The notes: generated by a model not told the origin, from the sequence alone. A stretch of 64,000 bases of DNA from G963674665 sp963674665 (GCA_963674665.2 CAXXPL010000016.1:186001-250000); one strand, 5' to 3'. Numbered from the stretch's first letter, positions 1-9,432 are shown. Translations and numbers: made by a program.

Positions 1-619
1 CCTTTTGCAACCCCTTGGCGATAAGGTCGGTGAGCTTGTCCAAGGCTCCGGAGGCCTGCAGGGCGAACATGGTCGCGGCCAGCCCGATGGATACGCCGAT
101 GATGGCCGCGCTGAGGGCAATGGCCGCGGGCGTACCGGTACCCAGGGTGCCGATGGTGATGGCCGCTCCAATGACGACGCCGACCACTGAGACAATGCCC
201 GACACCACGAGGCCGGCGATTTTGCCGAACAGCCCCCATGCCTTGGCCTTGTCCATCTTCTTTTGGGCTTCCTCGAGCTTTTTGATGATCTCCTGGGTTT
301 GCTGTTCCTTGCGTTTGGTCTTGCTGGCCAGGGATATCTTGCCGGACTGGATCTGCATGTCGAGGAGCTTGTCGCGGATGGACTCCACGGCCAGGGTGAT
401 GGAGCCGATATCATCGGAGCAGGGCGGATCGAGCACCGGTCGGGACACATTATCCTGGTCGTTTTCCTTGCCCAGGTTCTTGAGCAGGTTTTGCTCCTCC
501 ATGACCAGAGAGGATTGTTGCTCTTTTCCGGCAACTGTGTCCACAGAGCCTGAGGAGCCGGTGGATAAGGAATCCTGCACAATGGAGCTGTTCTGATCTC
601 CTTGTATTTTCAGAGACAT
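1..619 (-). CDS. sctE: T3SS hydrophobic translocator (YopB/IpaB-like, SctE), partial
   Basis: This reading frame runs off the left edge, so only the first ~206 residues are visible. It begins at the ATG at 619 (MSLKIQGDQNSS). A polar, Ser/Gln-rich N-terminus is followed by a charged helical coiled-coil stretch (about residues 95-130, rich in Lys, Glu and Gln). Two hydrophobic Ala/Gly/Ile-rich segments follow (about 135-160 and 165-185), separated by a GTLGTGTP turn. This layout is that of the YopB/IpaB/SipB translocator, which inserts in the host membrane as part of the T3SS pore. The gene lies just downstream of a SycD-like chaperone gene, its usual partner. The family call is inferred from architecture and context. 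Confidence 0.72.
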   Translation of the reverse strand, partial: MSLKIQGDQNSSIVQDSLSTGSSGSVDTVAGKEQQSSLVMEEQNLLKNLGKENDQDNVSRPVLDPPCSDDIGSITLAVESIRDKLLDMQIQSGKISLASKTKRKEQQTQEIIKKLEEAQKKMDKAKAWGLFGKIAGLVVSGIVSVVGVVIGAAITIGTLGTGTPAAIALSAAIIGVSIGLAATMFALQASGALDKLTDLIAKGLQK

Positions 620-623
620 GACA

Positions 624-1139
624 TCACCCCTTGTCCTGATGTTTTTTCAGGAGGTCGAGCATGGCCTGGGAGCGGGTCTTGACCTCGGCGTACTTGGGCT
701 CGTCCTGGGCACTGACCACGGAGCACTCGAAGGCATCCATGGCCTCCTGCCTGTTGCCCAGGGCCAGGTGGCAATCCGCGGCGTGCATGGTGGTGACCGG
801 GTCGGTCATGTCCAGCAACATGGCCATGGAATAGGCGGCAAGGGCGTCCTTGTAGGACTCCATGAGCTGCAGGCTGGCGGCCAGCCCCTTCCAGTACTTG
901 AGCTCGAGATGATCATAGAAGCAGAGGAAGCGGAACGTCTTGGCCGCATCCTCGTACTTCCCCCCGTTATAGAGGTTGTAGGCCACGCTGTAGACGGTCT
1001 CCATGTCCTGGTCCGAGAGGTCGTGAAAATCCTTGATGCTGCCCCCCTGAAATATGTGCTCCACACCCGCGTTGAGATCTTCCTGGTTGATGTTCATGAA
1101 TTCTTCCAAGGCCTTGCTGAGTTCCACCTGCTCATCCAT
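624..1139 (-). CDS. T3SS translocator chaperone, SycD/LcrH/IpgC family (TPR)
   Basis: The 171-residue protein has the SycD/LcrH pattern: about 35 leading residues, then three tetratricopeptide repeats (YSVAYNLYNGGKYEDAAKTF, YWKGLAASLQLMESYKDAL, MHAADCHLALGNRQEAMDAF). These class II chaperones bind the hydrophobic translocators in the cytoplasm and keep them soluble until secretion. The ATG at 1139 was chosen because GGGAGAG lies five bases upstream; an in-frame extension to 1199 has no such signal. It sits four bases upstream of the translocator gene, in the same operon. Confidence 0.85.
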   Translation of the reverse strand: MDEQVELSKALEEFMNINQEDLNAGVEHIFQGGSIKDFHDLSDQDMETVYSVAYNLYNGGKYEDAAKTFRFLCFYDHLELKYWKGLAASLQLMESYKDALAAYSMAMLLDMTDPVTTMHAADCHLALGNRQEAMDAFECSVVSAQDEPKYAEVKTRSQAMLDLLKKHQDKG

Positions 1140-1265
1140 GTCTTCTCTCCCGCTGGTCTTGTAATTGTCTCGCGGTTGCCCGTGAAATGATTCAATCATA
1201 CCTGATAAGTGAACGCCCCAGATTCAGGTCCGCATGACGTTCTTGCGGCCGGGATATGCGGCACA

Positions 1266-1844
1266 TTACGACTTCATGTTGGCAAGGATACGGTCTTTCG
1301 TATCCGAAGCCTTGCTCAGTACACTGCTCGTCTGGTCCAGATATTTGTTATACGCGTTTGTCATGGACTGCACACGCAAGGAGTCTGTCTGACTGTCGTT
1401 GTTCAGGCTGTCCTGCTTGCTTTGAATCGTCGACACAATTCCCTGAAACTGAGTATAAGTAACCTTCCCCGGATTAATGGACGTGTCAGGCAGAAGATTA
1501 TTATTCTTCAGATATACATTCAATGGTATTATAACTTTTGTTTCAGGATCAGTAATCATTATTGCGGCAATATTTCCAGAGCCATCCTGTTTCGAGGGCA
1601 TTGCGGACTGCACCTTGGACAGTACTTCCCCCAACATTTCAAGCTTCTTGTTACGATTCTGCATTACAGTTGTGAGATTTTTCATCTCATCATATATGGC
1701 ATCAGACTGCCGCAACATGATGACCAGTATCAGGCTCGAGACATCGCCCCTCTCCGTACTGCCCGAACTTTCGGAGGAAAATGATACGCTCAGGTCGTTG
1801 GCTGCGGACTTCATGCCAATGTTGGACACGTTGCCATTGTCCAT
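1266..1844 (-). CDS. EspA/SseB-like T3SS filament subunit, paralogue 1
   Basis: A 192-residue protein, one of three tandem paralogues. Residues ~30-75 are helical and include the shared core LILVIMLRQSD with a following heptad stretch. The last ~55 residues (from QGIVSTIQSKQDSLNNDS onward) form a second helix. This two-helix layout, the length and the C-terminal spacing resemble EspA/SseB, which polymerise into the sheath extending the T3SS needle. The ATG at 1844 was picked because GGAGG lies five bases upstream. It is almost identical at its C-terminus to the next gene, indicating recent duplication. The EspA assignment is by pattern; secretion and polymerisation are inferred. Confidence 0.65.
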   Translation of the reverse strand: MDNGNVSNIGMKSAANDLSVSFSSESSGSTERGDVSSLILVIMLRQSDAIYDEMKNLTTVMQNRNKKLEMLGEVLSKVQSAMPSKQDGSGNIAAIMITDPETKVIIPLNVYLKNNNLLPDTSINPGKVTYTQFQGIVSTIQSKQDSLNNDSQTDSLRVQSMTNAYNKYLDQTSSVLSKASDTKDRILANMKS

Positions 1845-1952
1845 GGTTGCCTCCATGCTTTCTTGCGGAGTCTCGTGGCTGTCGCGTTGCAAGCCCACAG
1901 GTGCGCTCCACGTAGATCCATGCCTTCATCGACGAGCCGGAATCCGGTCACG

Positions 1953-2531
1953 CTATGACTTCATATTGGCAAGGATGCGGTCTTTGGTGTCGGAAGCCTT
2001 GCTCAGGACGCTGCTCGTCTGGTCCAGGCACTTGTTGTAGGTGTTTGTCATGGACTGAATGCGCAACGAGTCGGTCTGACTGTCGTTGTTCAGACTGTCC
2101 TGCTTGTTTTGAATCGTCGACACAATCCCTTGTAATTGTGTGTACTTGACTTTATCCGCATTGATTGTTGGATCAGGCAGCAGGTTGTGGTAGCGAAGAT
2201 ACTGTTCCAGAGGTATCGACCATCCAGTTTCATAATCCATAATATTATATTTAACAATAGATCCCTTCTCGTCCGGTTTTGACGGCATTGCCGACTGCAC
2301 CGCAGAAAGAGCCTCTCCCAGTGTTTGCAACTTCTTGTTGCGCTGCTGCATCACTTTTGTAAGATTTTTCATCTCGGTGTATACGGTGTTCGATTGCCGC
2401 AGCATGATCGCAAGTATCAGGCCCGAGACATCACCCCCGTCCGTATTGCCCGAATCATCGGATAAATTTGTTTCGGACATGTCTCTGATAAGGGGCGTGT
2501 CGTTAAAGTCCGGCATGCTTCCATTGTCCAT
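1953..2531 (-). CDS. EspA/SseB-like T3SS filament subunit, paralogue 2
   Basis: At 192 residues this copy has exactly the length of its downstream neighbour and ends in the same sequence (SSVLSKASDTKDRILANMKS). The middle section (~95-130), which in EspA faces outward on the filament, differs much more between the two copies. That pattern suggests surface variation on a conserved polymerisation core. The start at 2531 follows GGAG at a five-base spacing and begins MDNGSMPDF, parallel to MDNGNVSN in paralogue 1. The gene lies in the minus-strand T3SS operon. Confidence 0.65.
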   Translation of the reverse strand: MDNGSMPDFNDTPLIRDMSETNLSDDSGNTDGGDVSGLILAIMLRQSNTVYTEMKNLTKVMQQRNKKLQTLGEALSAVQSAMPSKPDEKGSIVKYNIMDYETGWSIPLEQYLRYHNLLPDPTINADKVKYTQLQGIVSTIQNKQDSLNNDSQTDSLRIQSMTNTYNKCLDQTSSVLSKASDTKDRILANMKS

Positions 2532-2645
2532 GGGGTCTCCATGATTTCGTGCGGCTTCGCATTGCACGCCCTCTGCAAACCACCCCGGCGTCGCTCAGGC
2601 TGACCGGGCGCTCGCTACACCACCGGGGGCGATAGCCGTCATGCG

Positions 2646-3188
2646 CTACGACTTCAAATTGCTTATGATGCCCGACTTTGTGGTCGACGACTTGGTGATG
2701 ACATTGCTCGCCATGTCAAAGCACTTGTTGTACGCGCTTGTCATGGACTGAATGCGCAGCGTGTCGGACTGACTGTCGTTGTTCAGGCTGTCCTGCTTCG
2801 AAGTGAGCGATGTCACCAGGCTCTTGAGGCCCGAGGAGTCCACCTTTGTCAGATCGATGGACGTGGTCTTCAATTCCGGGTGTTCGGTGTAAAACTCGCC
2901 CAGCGTCATCTCCTTGCCGGATACCGGGTCGGTAAACTTAACCTTGGATATGTCCTTGGCGGACGTGTCGGTATCCGACATCTGCCCCTGCACCGCGGCG
3001 AGCGCGGCGCCAAGAGTGCTCAACAAGTTGTTGCGCCCCTTCATCTGGTTCGTGAGCCCTTCCAACTCGTCATAGACATTGTTCGACCGCTGCAGCATGG
3101 CGGACAATATCATTTCATCGATATCCATCTTGCTGGCCTGAGCCAGCTGCGCATCCAGCGACTTCATAGTTATTTCGTTGATGTTCAT
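2646..3188 (-). CDS. EspA/SseB-like T3SS filament subunit, paralogue 3 (divergent)
   Basis: The 180-residue protein shares with the two downstream genes the core MILSAMLQRSNNVYDELEGL and the C-terminal SKQDSLNNDSQSDTLRIQSM block. Elsewhere it has diverged, and it ends SGIISNLKS. It is the most distant member of the set and may serve a different position in the filament, such as base or tip; that is speculation. The start at 3188 (MNINEITMKS) is supported by GGAGGGAG four bases upstream. Same operon and strand as the other two. Confidence 0.62.
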   Translation of the reverse strand: MNINEITMKSLDAQLAQASKMDIDEMILSAMLQRSNNVYDELEGLTNQMKGRNNLLSTLGAALAAVQGQMSDTDTSAKDISKVKFTDPVSGKEMTLGEFYTEHPELKTTSIDLTKVDSSGLKSLVTSLTSKQDSLNNDSQSDTLRIQSMTSAYNKCFDMASNVITKSSTTKSGIISNLKS

Positions 3189-3312
3189 GACTCCCTCCAT
3201 GAGCTCTTGCAATCCCGCGACGGTTTCCTGAAAAGACGTAACGTGCTCCAACGCATAACGCCAAGGGCCGGCCCCGCCTCAATAACCAGATGCCCGAGAA
3301 TGGCTCGAAGTT

Positions 3313-3606
3313 TCAAACCCGGAGCATATTCCGTTTCAGGGCGAGGTCGTCCTCTTCACTTGTCATGCCCTGCTCCGCGGCCTCGTCCGCCTCCCGGCGT
3401 ACCTGCTCCAAGAACTCGTCGAGCTCTTTTTTCACGCGTTCCCTGTCCTCGGGGCTTACTTTGTCGCTATTCAAATACTTCTCGCTGGCATCCATGGGCA
3501 GCCCCAGTTCCTCGTGAAATTCCTCGCCCCTGCGCATTGCCAATTCAGCGTTCTCGATGGCGATCTTGGATTCCTCCATGATCCTTTTCGTACGATCCTC
3601 GGACAT
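3313..3606 (-). CDS. Small charged helical protein, first gene of the T3SS translocator operon
   Basis: A 97-residue, highly charged, probably all-helical protein (MSEDRTKRIMEESKIAIENA...), with no signal peptide or membrane segment. AAGGAG lies six bases upstream of the ATG at 3606. It opens the operon that makes the filament proteins and translocator, so a role as secretion cochaperone or secreted small subunit is plausible. I do not recognise the family; the T3SS link rests on gene order alone. Confidence 0.55.
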   Translation of the reverse strand: MSEDRTKRIMEESKIAIENAELAMRRGEEFHEELGLPMDASEKYLNSDKVSPEDRERVKKELDEFLEQVRREADEAAEQGMTSEEDDLALKRNMLRV

Positions 3607-4353
3607 GCCAGACTCCTTTGAATTACGTGCCCCATGCCGGGCGATTGGAAGTGGTAGCGGCTTACCCGCGAAAGGAATGTCGCGGGAGATCATTGACGCC
3701 GGACAAACCCGGGCTCCTCTTGTACATTATGATGCATGTTACGGTGAGATTGTTTCATTTCCGCAGTGCTACACATTGATCTTTTTTTCCTTTCGATGGT
3801 GGATTCTCACGAAACGTGATCATCCCTGAAAACAACCGAGAAGCGGTGGAGGGCGCTGGCGAGCCAAAGATTCCCGACGCCACCCAAGGCCTGTATTCAT
3901 GTAGAAGCACCGTCTTTACATCAGCTTTACTATCGGACTGGGCCTTTGTGTGGGCGCGCTAATGGTCCGTTTCCAAGACGGAGATTAAACCTATTGAAAA
4001 AACAAAGAATGTGTTTTACCCTCCCATCATCTTAATTTGTCATTCAATAGCAGCCAAGTATTTTTACTGTCAAAGAAAAAATCTTAATTTTCGCGAGGTA
4101 GACCTTGCCCAGCGTAGAAAAACAACAACTGGATGAAACTCACCGGATGCTCGCAACATCATAACTTCCTAAGGTGGCTTCAATGCCCGGCCCGCATTGA
4201 AGCCTTTGCTCGATGCGTGGAAACGCACCAAGCTACCCAATAGCCACCTCCTATAGAAGATATCGCATGCGTGTGGGGCCAAAGGACAGTGTTCTCCTGA
4301 TCCGGTCGAACACCTCGTAATCGCTGACACAAATCAATCTGGTGGAGTCCGGA
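3607..4353. other. Divergent intergenic region between the two T3SS operons
   Basis: About 750 bases separate the minus-strand translocator operon from plus-strand sctX. I see no convincing coding sequence: the open frames are short and lack ribosome sites. The middle part (3990-4110) is AT-rich. Promoters for both operons must lie here, but no clear -35/-10 pair or palindromic operator could be identified by eye. Confidence 0.5.
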
Positions 4354-4749
4354 ATGTCGAAATCCTTTGATCCCTTGTCATCCCTGAATGTGGGTATCGG
4401 CAAGATTATCGGGCAGGACGCCGTGGCCGGTACCGAACGCCTGCCCGACTCCGCTCCCCTGGTTCCCATGGAGCGGCGACCTCAACTTCAGGACCAGGAG
4501 CAGCGGAAAATCTGGTCCCCCTCGTTGGAGACAAACCTGCTCTCCTCCCTGTGCCCCCATCTTGAGCACCGCAACGTGCTCTTCCCCAGCGTGATCCAGG
4601 AACTGCTCTCCAACGTGGCGCAAACCCTGGAGAGCCTGCCCGACGAGGAAACAAGCGCGGAACTGCGGGAAGCGGCCGAGCTGCTGCGCGAGGACGGTAA
4701 AAACAAGGAACTGCTGACAATGTACCGCAACGCCCTGCACAAGGGATGA
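4354..4749 (+). CDS. sctX: T3SS export apparatus protein SctX (YscX family)
   Basis: 131 residues, close to YscX (about 122). The N-terminal pattern GIGKIIGQD...LPDSAPLVP matches the YscX start (GIEKL...LPDRYALPPDG). The C-terminus AAELLREDGKNKELLTMYRN, closing in LHKG, parallels the YscX end, which closes in LLHKV. YscX is an early-exported protein that works with YscY and the export gate YscV. The ATG at 4354 has GGAG six bases upstream; an in-frame GTG at 4342 is an alternative. It is followed 16 bases later by sctY and then sctV, the order found in Ysc-type systems. Confidence 0.82.
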   Translation: MSKSFDPLSSLNVGIGKIIGQDAVAGTERLPDSAPLVPMERRPQLQDQEQRKIWSPSLETNLLSSLCPHLEHRNVLFPSVIQELLSNVAQTLESLPDEETSAELREAAELLREDGKNKELLTMYRNALHKG

Positions 4750-4765
4750 CCGGGGGAAAGCCGCC

Positions 4766-5128
4766 ATGGAAGCCCGCAACCTGTCCGCCGAACAAAAAGA
4801 GGCCCTGCAACTGCTGGGATACATCTTTCTGCAGTACAGACAGCTCCACAAAGCCACCGTCGTCTATGCCGCGTTGCTGCGCCTCTATCCCGAGGATTAT
4901 CATTCCCTCCAGGCGCTGTGCTATCTCCATCTGGAAATGGGGCGTCCGGACCTGGCCCTTGAACTGGCCAACAGATGCCAGTCACTGGACAACATGGCCG
5001 GCAGAAGCACGGAATCCTCGGTCTTTCTGCTGAAAAGTCGGGCTCTTTGGAACCTGGACCGCAAGACCGAGGCCAGAGAGTGCATGAGCACATTTTTACG
5101 CCCCCGCGCTGAAAGGAAAGCGCCATGA
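4766..5128 (+). CDS. sctY: T3SS chaperone SctY (YscY family, TPR)
   Basis: 120 residues with tetratricopeptide-like helices (LGYIFLQYRQLHKATVVYAA, ALCYLHLEMGRPDLALELAN, LKSRALWNLDRKTEARECMS). YscY is the small TPR chaperone that binds YscX and links it to the inner-membrane gate YscV. Length, repeat layout and position between sctX and sctV all agree. Its stop codon overlaps the sctV start by four bases, indicating translational coupling. Confidence 0.8.
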   Translation: MEARNLSAEQKEALQLLGYIFLQYRQLHKATVVYAALLRLYPEDYHSLQALCYLHLEMGRPDLALELANRCQSLDNMAGRSTESSVFLLKSRALWNLDRKTEARECMSTFLRPRAERKAP

Positions 5129-7215
5129 TCAACCAGGAAGCCCTGGAAGCAGTAACCCTCAAGATATCCCGCCACACCGACCTGGTGCTTGCGGGCCTTG
5201 TGGTTTTCATCATCGCCCTGCTGATCCTGCCCATGCCCACGGAGCTGGTGGACGGGCTGCTGGCCATCAATCTGAGCATCGGCGTGACCCTGCTGATGCT
5301 GTCCTTGTACATCTCCTCGGCCCTGAGCCTGTCTGTGTTTCCCACGCTGCTGCTCTTCACCACCCTGTACCGCCTGGCCTTGAACATCACCACCACACGG
5401 CTCATTCTGCTCAACGCGGACGCCGGGCAGATCATCACCACCTTTGGCAATTTCGTGGTGGCCGGCAACTTCGTGGTGGGCGCAGTGGTGTTCCTGATCC
5501 TGACCATTGTCCAGTTTCTGGTCATCGCCAAGGGCGCCGAGCGTGTGGCCGAGGTTGGCGCGCGCTTCACCCTGGACGCCATGCCCGGCAAACAGATGAG
5601 CATCGACGCGGACATGCGCGCCGGTGTCATAGACATGGACGAGGCCCGAACGCGCCGTGAAAAGGTGACCAGGGAGAGCCAGTTGTACGGGGCCATGGAC
5701 GGGGCCATGAAGTTTGTGAAGGGCGATGCGATCGCCGGGCTCATCGTCATCTCCGTGAACATCATCGGCGGGATCCTCATCGGCACCCTGCAAAAGGGCA
5801 TCCCGGCCGGAGAGGCGGTGAAACTCTATGGTATCCTGACCATCGGCGACGGCCTGGTATCCCAGATCCCTGCCCTGCTCATTTCCATCACAGCGGGCAT
5901 CGTGGTGACGCGCGTCTCCTCCGAGGACTCCCCCAACCTGGGCAGCGAGATCGGCCAGCAGGTCATGGCCCAACCCAAGGCACTGATGCTGGGTGGCGGC
6001 ATCCTGCTGCTCATGTCCCTGATCCCCGGCTTTCCCAAGCCCCAGTTCGTGGCCCTGGCCGCGTTGCTGGGAGGCCTGGGCTTCATCCTCTACCGCGCGA
6101 GCAAGGCGCCCGAGGTCGAGGAGGAGCATCCGCTCTCCGCCATGGCTCCGGCCACGAAAAAGGATCAGGCTCCCAAAAAGGCCGAAGCCGGTGACGAGTT
6201 CTCCCTCACCGTGCCCCTGCTGGTGGACGTGACCCCGGCCCTGAAACAGGTCATCGACCCGCAGGACCTCAACAACGAGCTGATCTCCGTGCGCCGCGCC
6301 CTGTACAACGACCTGGGCGTGCCCTTCCCCGGAATCCATCTGCGCTACAACGAGAGCCTGTCCGAAAACAGTTATATGATCCTGCTCAACGAGATCCCCA
6401 TGTCCGAGGGCAAAATCCTTCCAGGCAAGCTCTTTGTCAGGGAGAGCGCCCACAACCTGAACGTGCTGGAAGTGCCCTACGAGACCGGGGACTCGTTCCT
6501 TCCGGGCCTGCAGACCATCTGGGTGGACGCCTCCTACGCACAGAGCCTGAAGGACGCGGGGGTTCCCGCCATGGGCGCGAGCCTCATCCTCACCTACCAT
6601 CTGTCCTTCATCCTCAAACGCAACGCCGAGGAGTTCCTTGGCCTGCAGGAAGCCAAATTCCTGCTGGAAAAAATGGAGATCGAGTTTCCGGAACTGGTGA
6701 AAGAGGTGCAGCGGGCACTGCCGAACCAGAAGTTTTCCGAGGTGCTGCGCCGCTTGGCCCAGGAGGAGATTTCCATCCGCAACCTGCGCTCCATCCTGGA
6801 GTCCCTCGTGGAATGGGGGCAGAAGGAAAAGGACCCCATCCTGCTCACTGAATACTGCAGAATAGGACTGAAGCGCTACATAAGCTACCGATACAGCGGA
6901 GGGCACAACATGCTCTCCGTGTACCTGCTCGACCCCGCGGTGGAGGACACTATCCGCGACGCCATCCGCCACACGTCCACCGGGTCCTATCTGGCCCTGG
7001 CCCCCGACATCTCCAAACGGTTCCTGGATACGCTCAAAAAGGAGATCGGGGACTTCACCAAAATGTCCCAGAAACCCGTTCTGCTGACCTCCATGGACCT
7101 GCGGCGCTATGTGCGCAAGCTCATCGAGATGGATTTCTACGAGCTCCCCGTGCTCTCGTACCAGGAACTGACGCCGGAAATCTCGGTACAGCCTCTGGGG
7201 CGCATCAAACTCTGA
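5125..7215 (+). CDS. sctV: T3SS export gate protein SctV (YscV/LcrD/FlhA family)
   Basis: The 696-residue protein is the main inner-membrane export gate. The first ~320 residues carry about eight hydrophobic helices. Between them lies the FHIPEP-family loop, with conserved AINLSIGVTLLMLSLYIS, LYRLALNITTTRLIL and ERVAEVGARFTLDAMPGKQM. The remaining ~340 residues form the cytoplasmic ring that receives chaperone-substrate complexes. A charged linker (~330-355, PEVEEEHPLSAMAPATKKD) joins the halves. The ATG overlaps the sctY stop. It is full length for the family and belongs to the virulence-type branch, as shown by its SctX/SctY neighbours. Confidence 0.97.
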   Translation: MINQEALEAVTLKISRHTDLVLAGLVVFIIALLILPMPTELVDGLLAINLSIGVTLLMLSLYISSALSLSVFPTLLLFTTLYRLALNITTTRLILLNADAGQIITTFGNFVVAGNFVVGAVVFLILTIVQFLVIAKGAERVAEVGARFTLDAMPGKQMSIDADMRAGVIDMDEARTRREKVTRESQLYGAMDGAMKFVKGDAIAGLIVISVNIIGGILIGTLQKGIPAGEAVKLYGILTIGDGLVSQIPALLISITAGIVVTRVSSEDSPNLGSEIGQQVMAQPKALMLGGGILLLMSLIPGFPKPQFVALAALLGGLGFILYRASKAPEVEEEHPLSAMAPATKKDQAPKKAEAGDEFSLTVPLLVDVTPALKQVIDPQDLNNELISVRRALYNDLGVPFPGIHLRYNESLSENSYMILLNEIPMSEGKILPGKLFVRESAHNLNVLEVPYETGDSFLPGLQTIWVDASYAQSLKDAGVPAMGASLILTYHLSFILKRNAEEFLGLQEAKFLLEKMEIEFPELVKEVQRALPNQKFSEVLRRLAQEEISIRNLRSILESLVEWGQKEKDPILLTEYCRIGLKRYISYRYSGGHNMLSVYLLDPAVEDTIRDAIRHTSTGSYLALAPDISKRFLDTLKKEIGDFTKMSQKPVLLTSMDLRRYVRKLIEMDFYELPVLSYQELTPEISVQPLGRIKL

Positions 7216-7272
7216 CCGGGACGGGGACGCGGCTTCCGCCCGCTCCGCCCATGGATAACAGCGTATCAGCCC

Positions 7273-9330
7273 ATGAGTTCCATCAGGTCCAAGTCCATCG
7301 TATTCGTCATCGTCCTGGCGGTGACCGCATTTGCCCTCATCACCGCCTTTGACCGGATCGTCATCTCCAATTCGGTGTACAATCTCGAGGAGTACCTGTT
7401 CAACGACAAGCTGACAGCCATCTCCAACACCATCGATATCGCCTACAACCTGAACGTGCGCACCAGAAGCGTCTACTCCTCGGACCTGGTCGACACGCTG
7501 CACAAGCTGGCCAAGCTGTTCACCGGCAAGGTCCAGCAGCACTACGAGGCTGAGCTCGAAAGGACGGGATCGGAGGAGGAGGCACGCTCCCAGACCATCA
7601 CCTGGCTCGGGTACAACTCCCCCCCTGACCGGGATTCCCTGGCCGGAATGGGGGATTACGGCGAATTCACGATCATATACGACGACAACAACGACCTCGT
7701 GGTCTACCCCCCGGATTCCGGCCGTGTGGGAAAGAAGATCCCCTTTTTCCGGGACCTGCAGGGGAAAAACGCCCTGGAGACCGCCAGGCAGGTGGCCCGG
7801 GTGCGGGGGTACTGCCATCTCGAGTTCTACGCACCTCCGGAATTGCAGAACGCGTCCCAACATCAAGGATATTTCTATTACATCAAAAGCCTGCGCGTGA
7901 CCCTGGGCGTCCTGGCCAGCACCTCGGCCATCGACCGAATCGCCAAGAAGCATCTGGCCGAGACCCTCTCCATGCTCGATTTTGCCCTGAAGAGCATGAG
8001 CGACAGGCGCTACGGCTTTTTTTTCATCTTTGACCGGGAAAAAAACGTGCTGGCCAACAAGGCCCAGGGCTCGGGGCATTTCGCCGAAATGGAACAAAGC
8101 CCGGAGTGGAGCGCGCACCTGGACAGCCTCATGGAGCTGGCGGACTCGGGCACCGGGAAATCCCTGGAGTTCGAACCTGACTGGGCCGGCGAGCAGCCCG
8201 AAAAACGGGTTGCCTTTGTGCGCCATTTCAAGCCCCTGGACTGGTACATCGCGGCCGTAAGCGTCATGGAGAACCTGAAAAGGCCGGGCAGACGCCTGGT
8301 GCTCTACCAGATCGTCATCATGGCGGTGATCCTGCTCACCGGCATGATCAGCGCCTTGTTCTTCATCTACTGGCTCGCGAACCCGCTATTACGCCTCTCG
8401 GCCTACGCCAAGAACCTCCCGGACACCAACTTTTTCACCGCCTCGGCAGGCCCCACCGAGATCGACGACATCTCGGAAAAACGCAAGGACGAGGTGGGCA
8501 AGCTCGCCCGGGCCTTGCTGTTCATGAAGAACACCCTGCACATCAAGATCGAGGAACTCGTGGAGGTCACCACGGCCAAGGAACGCATGGAGAGCGAACT
8601 GTCCATCGCCAAGGGCATTCAGCTGGGGCTGCTGCGCAACACCTTCCCCAGCCACCATGCCTTCGAACTCCACGCCTTCCTGCAATCCGCCCGGGAAGTG
8701 GGGGGCGATCTCTACGACTTCACCCTGCTGGACCCCAACCGGCTGTGTTTCATGATCGGCGACGTCTCGGACAAGGGAGTTCCCGCGGCACTGTTCATGT
8801 CCTGGACCATGTCCCTGTTCCAGGCCGTCACCGAAAGCACCAACGACCCCTCCGAGATGCTCATGCGCATCAATGACAAGCTCTGCGCCAACAATCCCAA
8901 GTCCATGTTCGTGACCCTGTTCATCGGCGTGCTGGACCTGGAAAACGGTGAGATGCTCTACTCCAACGCGGGGCACAATCCCCCCCTGTTGCTGCGCAAG
9001 GACCAGGGCGCGGCCCTGCTGCAGGGTACCAGCGGCCCGGCCGCGGCCTATTTCCCCGGGTTCCGGTTCGAAGGGTTCAAAACCACCCTGAACCCCGGGG
9101 ACACCCTGCTGGCCTATACCGACGGCGTCACCGAGGCCAGGAACGTGAACAACGAGCTGTTTAGGAGCGGCCGCCTGCTAGCCCTGGGCAATACGCTGTC
9201 CGGCTCCGCCCCCCAACGGCTCGTAATGGACGTTGTCGCAGCCCTGGAGAAATTCGCCGGAGACGTGGAGCAGTCCGACGACATCGCCATGCTCTGCCTC
9301 GCTTTCAAGGGTCCGGAAAAAGAAAGCTAG
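7273..9330 (+). CDS. Membrane sensor serine phosphatase (dCache-like, HAMP, SpoIIE/RsbU PP2C)
   Basis: 685 residues. A signal-anchor helix (~8-28) and a second membrane helix (~342-366) enclose a large periplasmic sensor of dCache size. HAMP follows (~366-430), then a PP2C domain of the SpoIIE/RsbU class (~450-680). Catalytic metal-binding motifs are intact: GGDLYDF, GDVSDKGVPAALFM, NAGHNPPLL, AYTDGVTEA and DDIAMLCL. Such phosphatases dephosphorylate STAS anti-anti-sigma factors, and one is encoded just downstream. Lying directly after sctV, it may couple an external signal to secretion, as BtrU does in Bordetella; this role is inferred. Confidence 0.88.
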   Translation: MSSIRSKSIVFVIVLAVTAFALITAFDRIVISNSVYNLEEYLFNDKLTAISNTIDIAYNLNVRTRSVYSSDLVDTLHKLAKLFTGKVQQHYEAELERTGSEEEARSQTITWLGYNSPPDRDSLAGMGDYGEFTIIYDDNNDLVVYPPDSGRVGKKIPFFRDLQGKNALETARQVARVRGYCHLEFYAPPELQNASQHQGYFYYIKSLRVTLGVLASTSAIDRIAKKHLAETLSMLDFALKSMSDRRYGFFFIFDREKNVLANKAQGSGHFAEMEQSPEWSAHLDSLMELADSGTGKSLEFEPDWAGEQPEKRVAFVRHFKPLDWYIAAVSVMENLKRPGRRLVLYQIVIMAVILLTGMISALFFIYWLANPLLRLSAYAKNLPDTNFFTASAGPTEIDDISEKRKDEVGKLARALLFMKNTLHIKIEELVEVTTAKERMESELSIAKGIQLGLLRNTFPSHHAFELHAFLQSAREVGGDLYDFTLLDPNRLCFMIGDVSDKGVPAALFMSWTMSLFQAVTESTNDPSEMLMRINDKLCANNPKSMFVTLFIGVLDLENGEMLYSNAGHNPPLLLRKDQGAALLQGTSGPAAAYFPGFRFEGFKTTLNPGDTLLAYTDGVTEARNVNNELFRSGRLLALGNTLSGSAPQRLVMDVVAALEKFAGDVEQSDDIAMLCLAFKGPEKES

Positions 9331-9432
9331 AGCATTTACTCTTTGAAAAAGTTCAAATGCTCTGCAAGGATTTACCTGTAAATCCTTGCCGCGAAATGCT
9401 TATAGGCTGGCTTCGCCAGCCGCTCTAGAGGA
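9329..9432 (+). repeat. Inverted intergenic repeat, left copy
   Basis: This stretch, beginning AGAGCATTTACTCTTTG, is repeated in inverted orientation at 9928-10039 with only scattered differences. It contains its own palindrome (AAGGATTTAC with its complement, about 9366-9388) and a short hairpin, GGCTGGCttcGCCAGCC. The pair brackets the STAS gene. It resembles REP/BIME-type extragenic palindromes rather than an insertion sequence, as no transposase is present. Confidence 0.8.

Noticed and set aside
4921..8226. Very long minus-strand open frame opposite sctV and the phosphatase gene
   Set aside because: It is antisense to two well-supported genes, its composition is Gly/His/Arg-rich without any domain, and such frames are common in GC-rich coding DNA.
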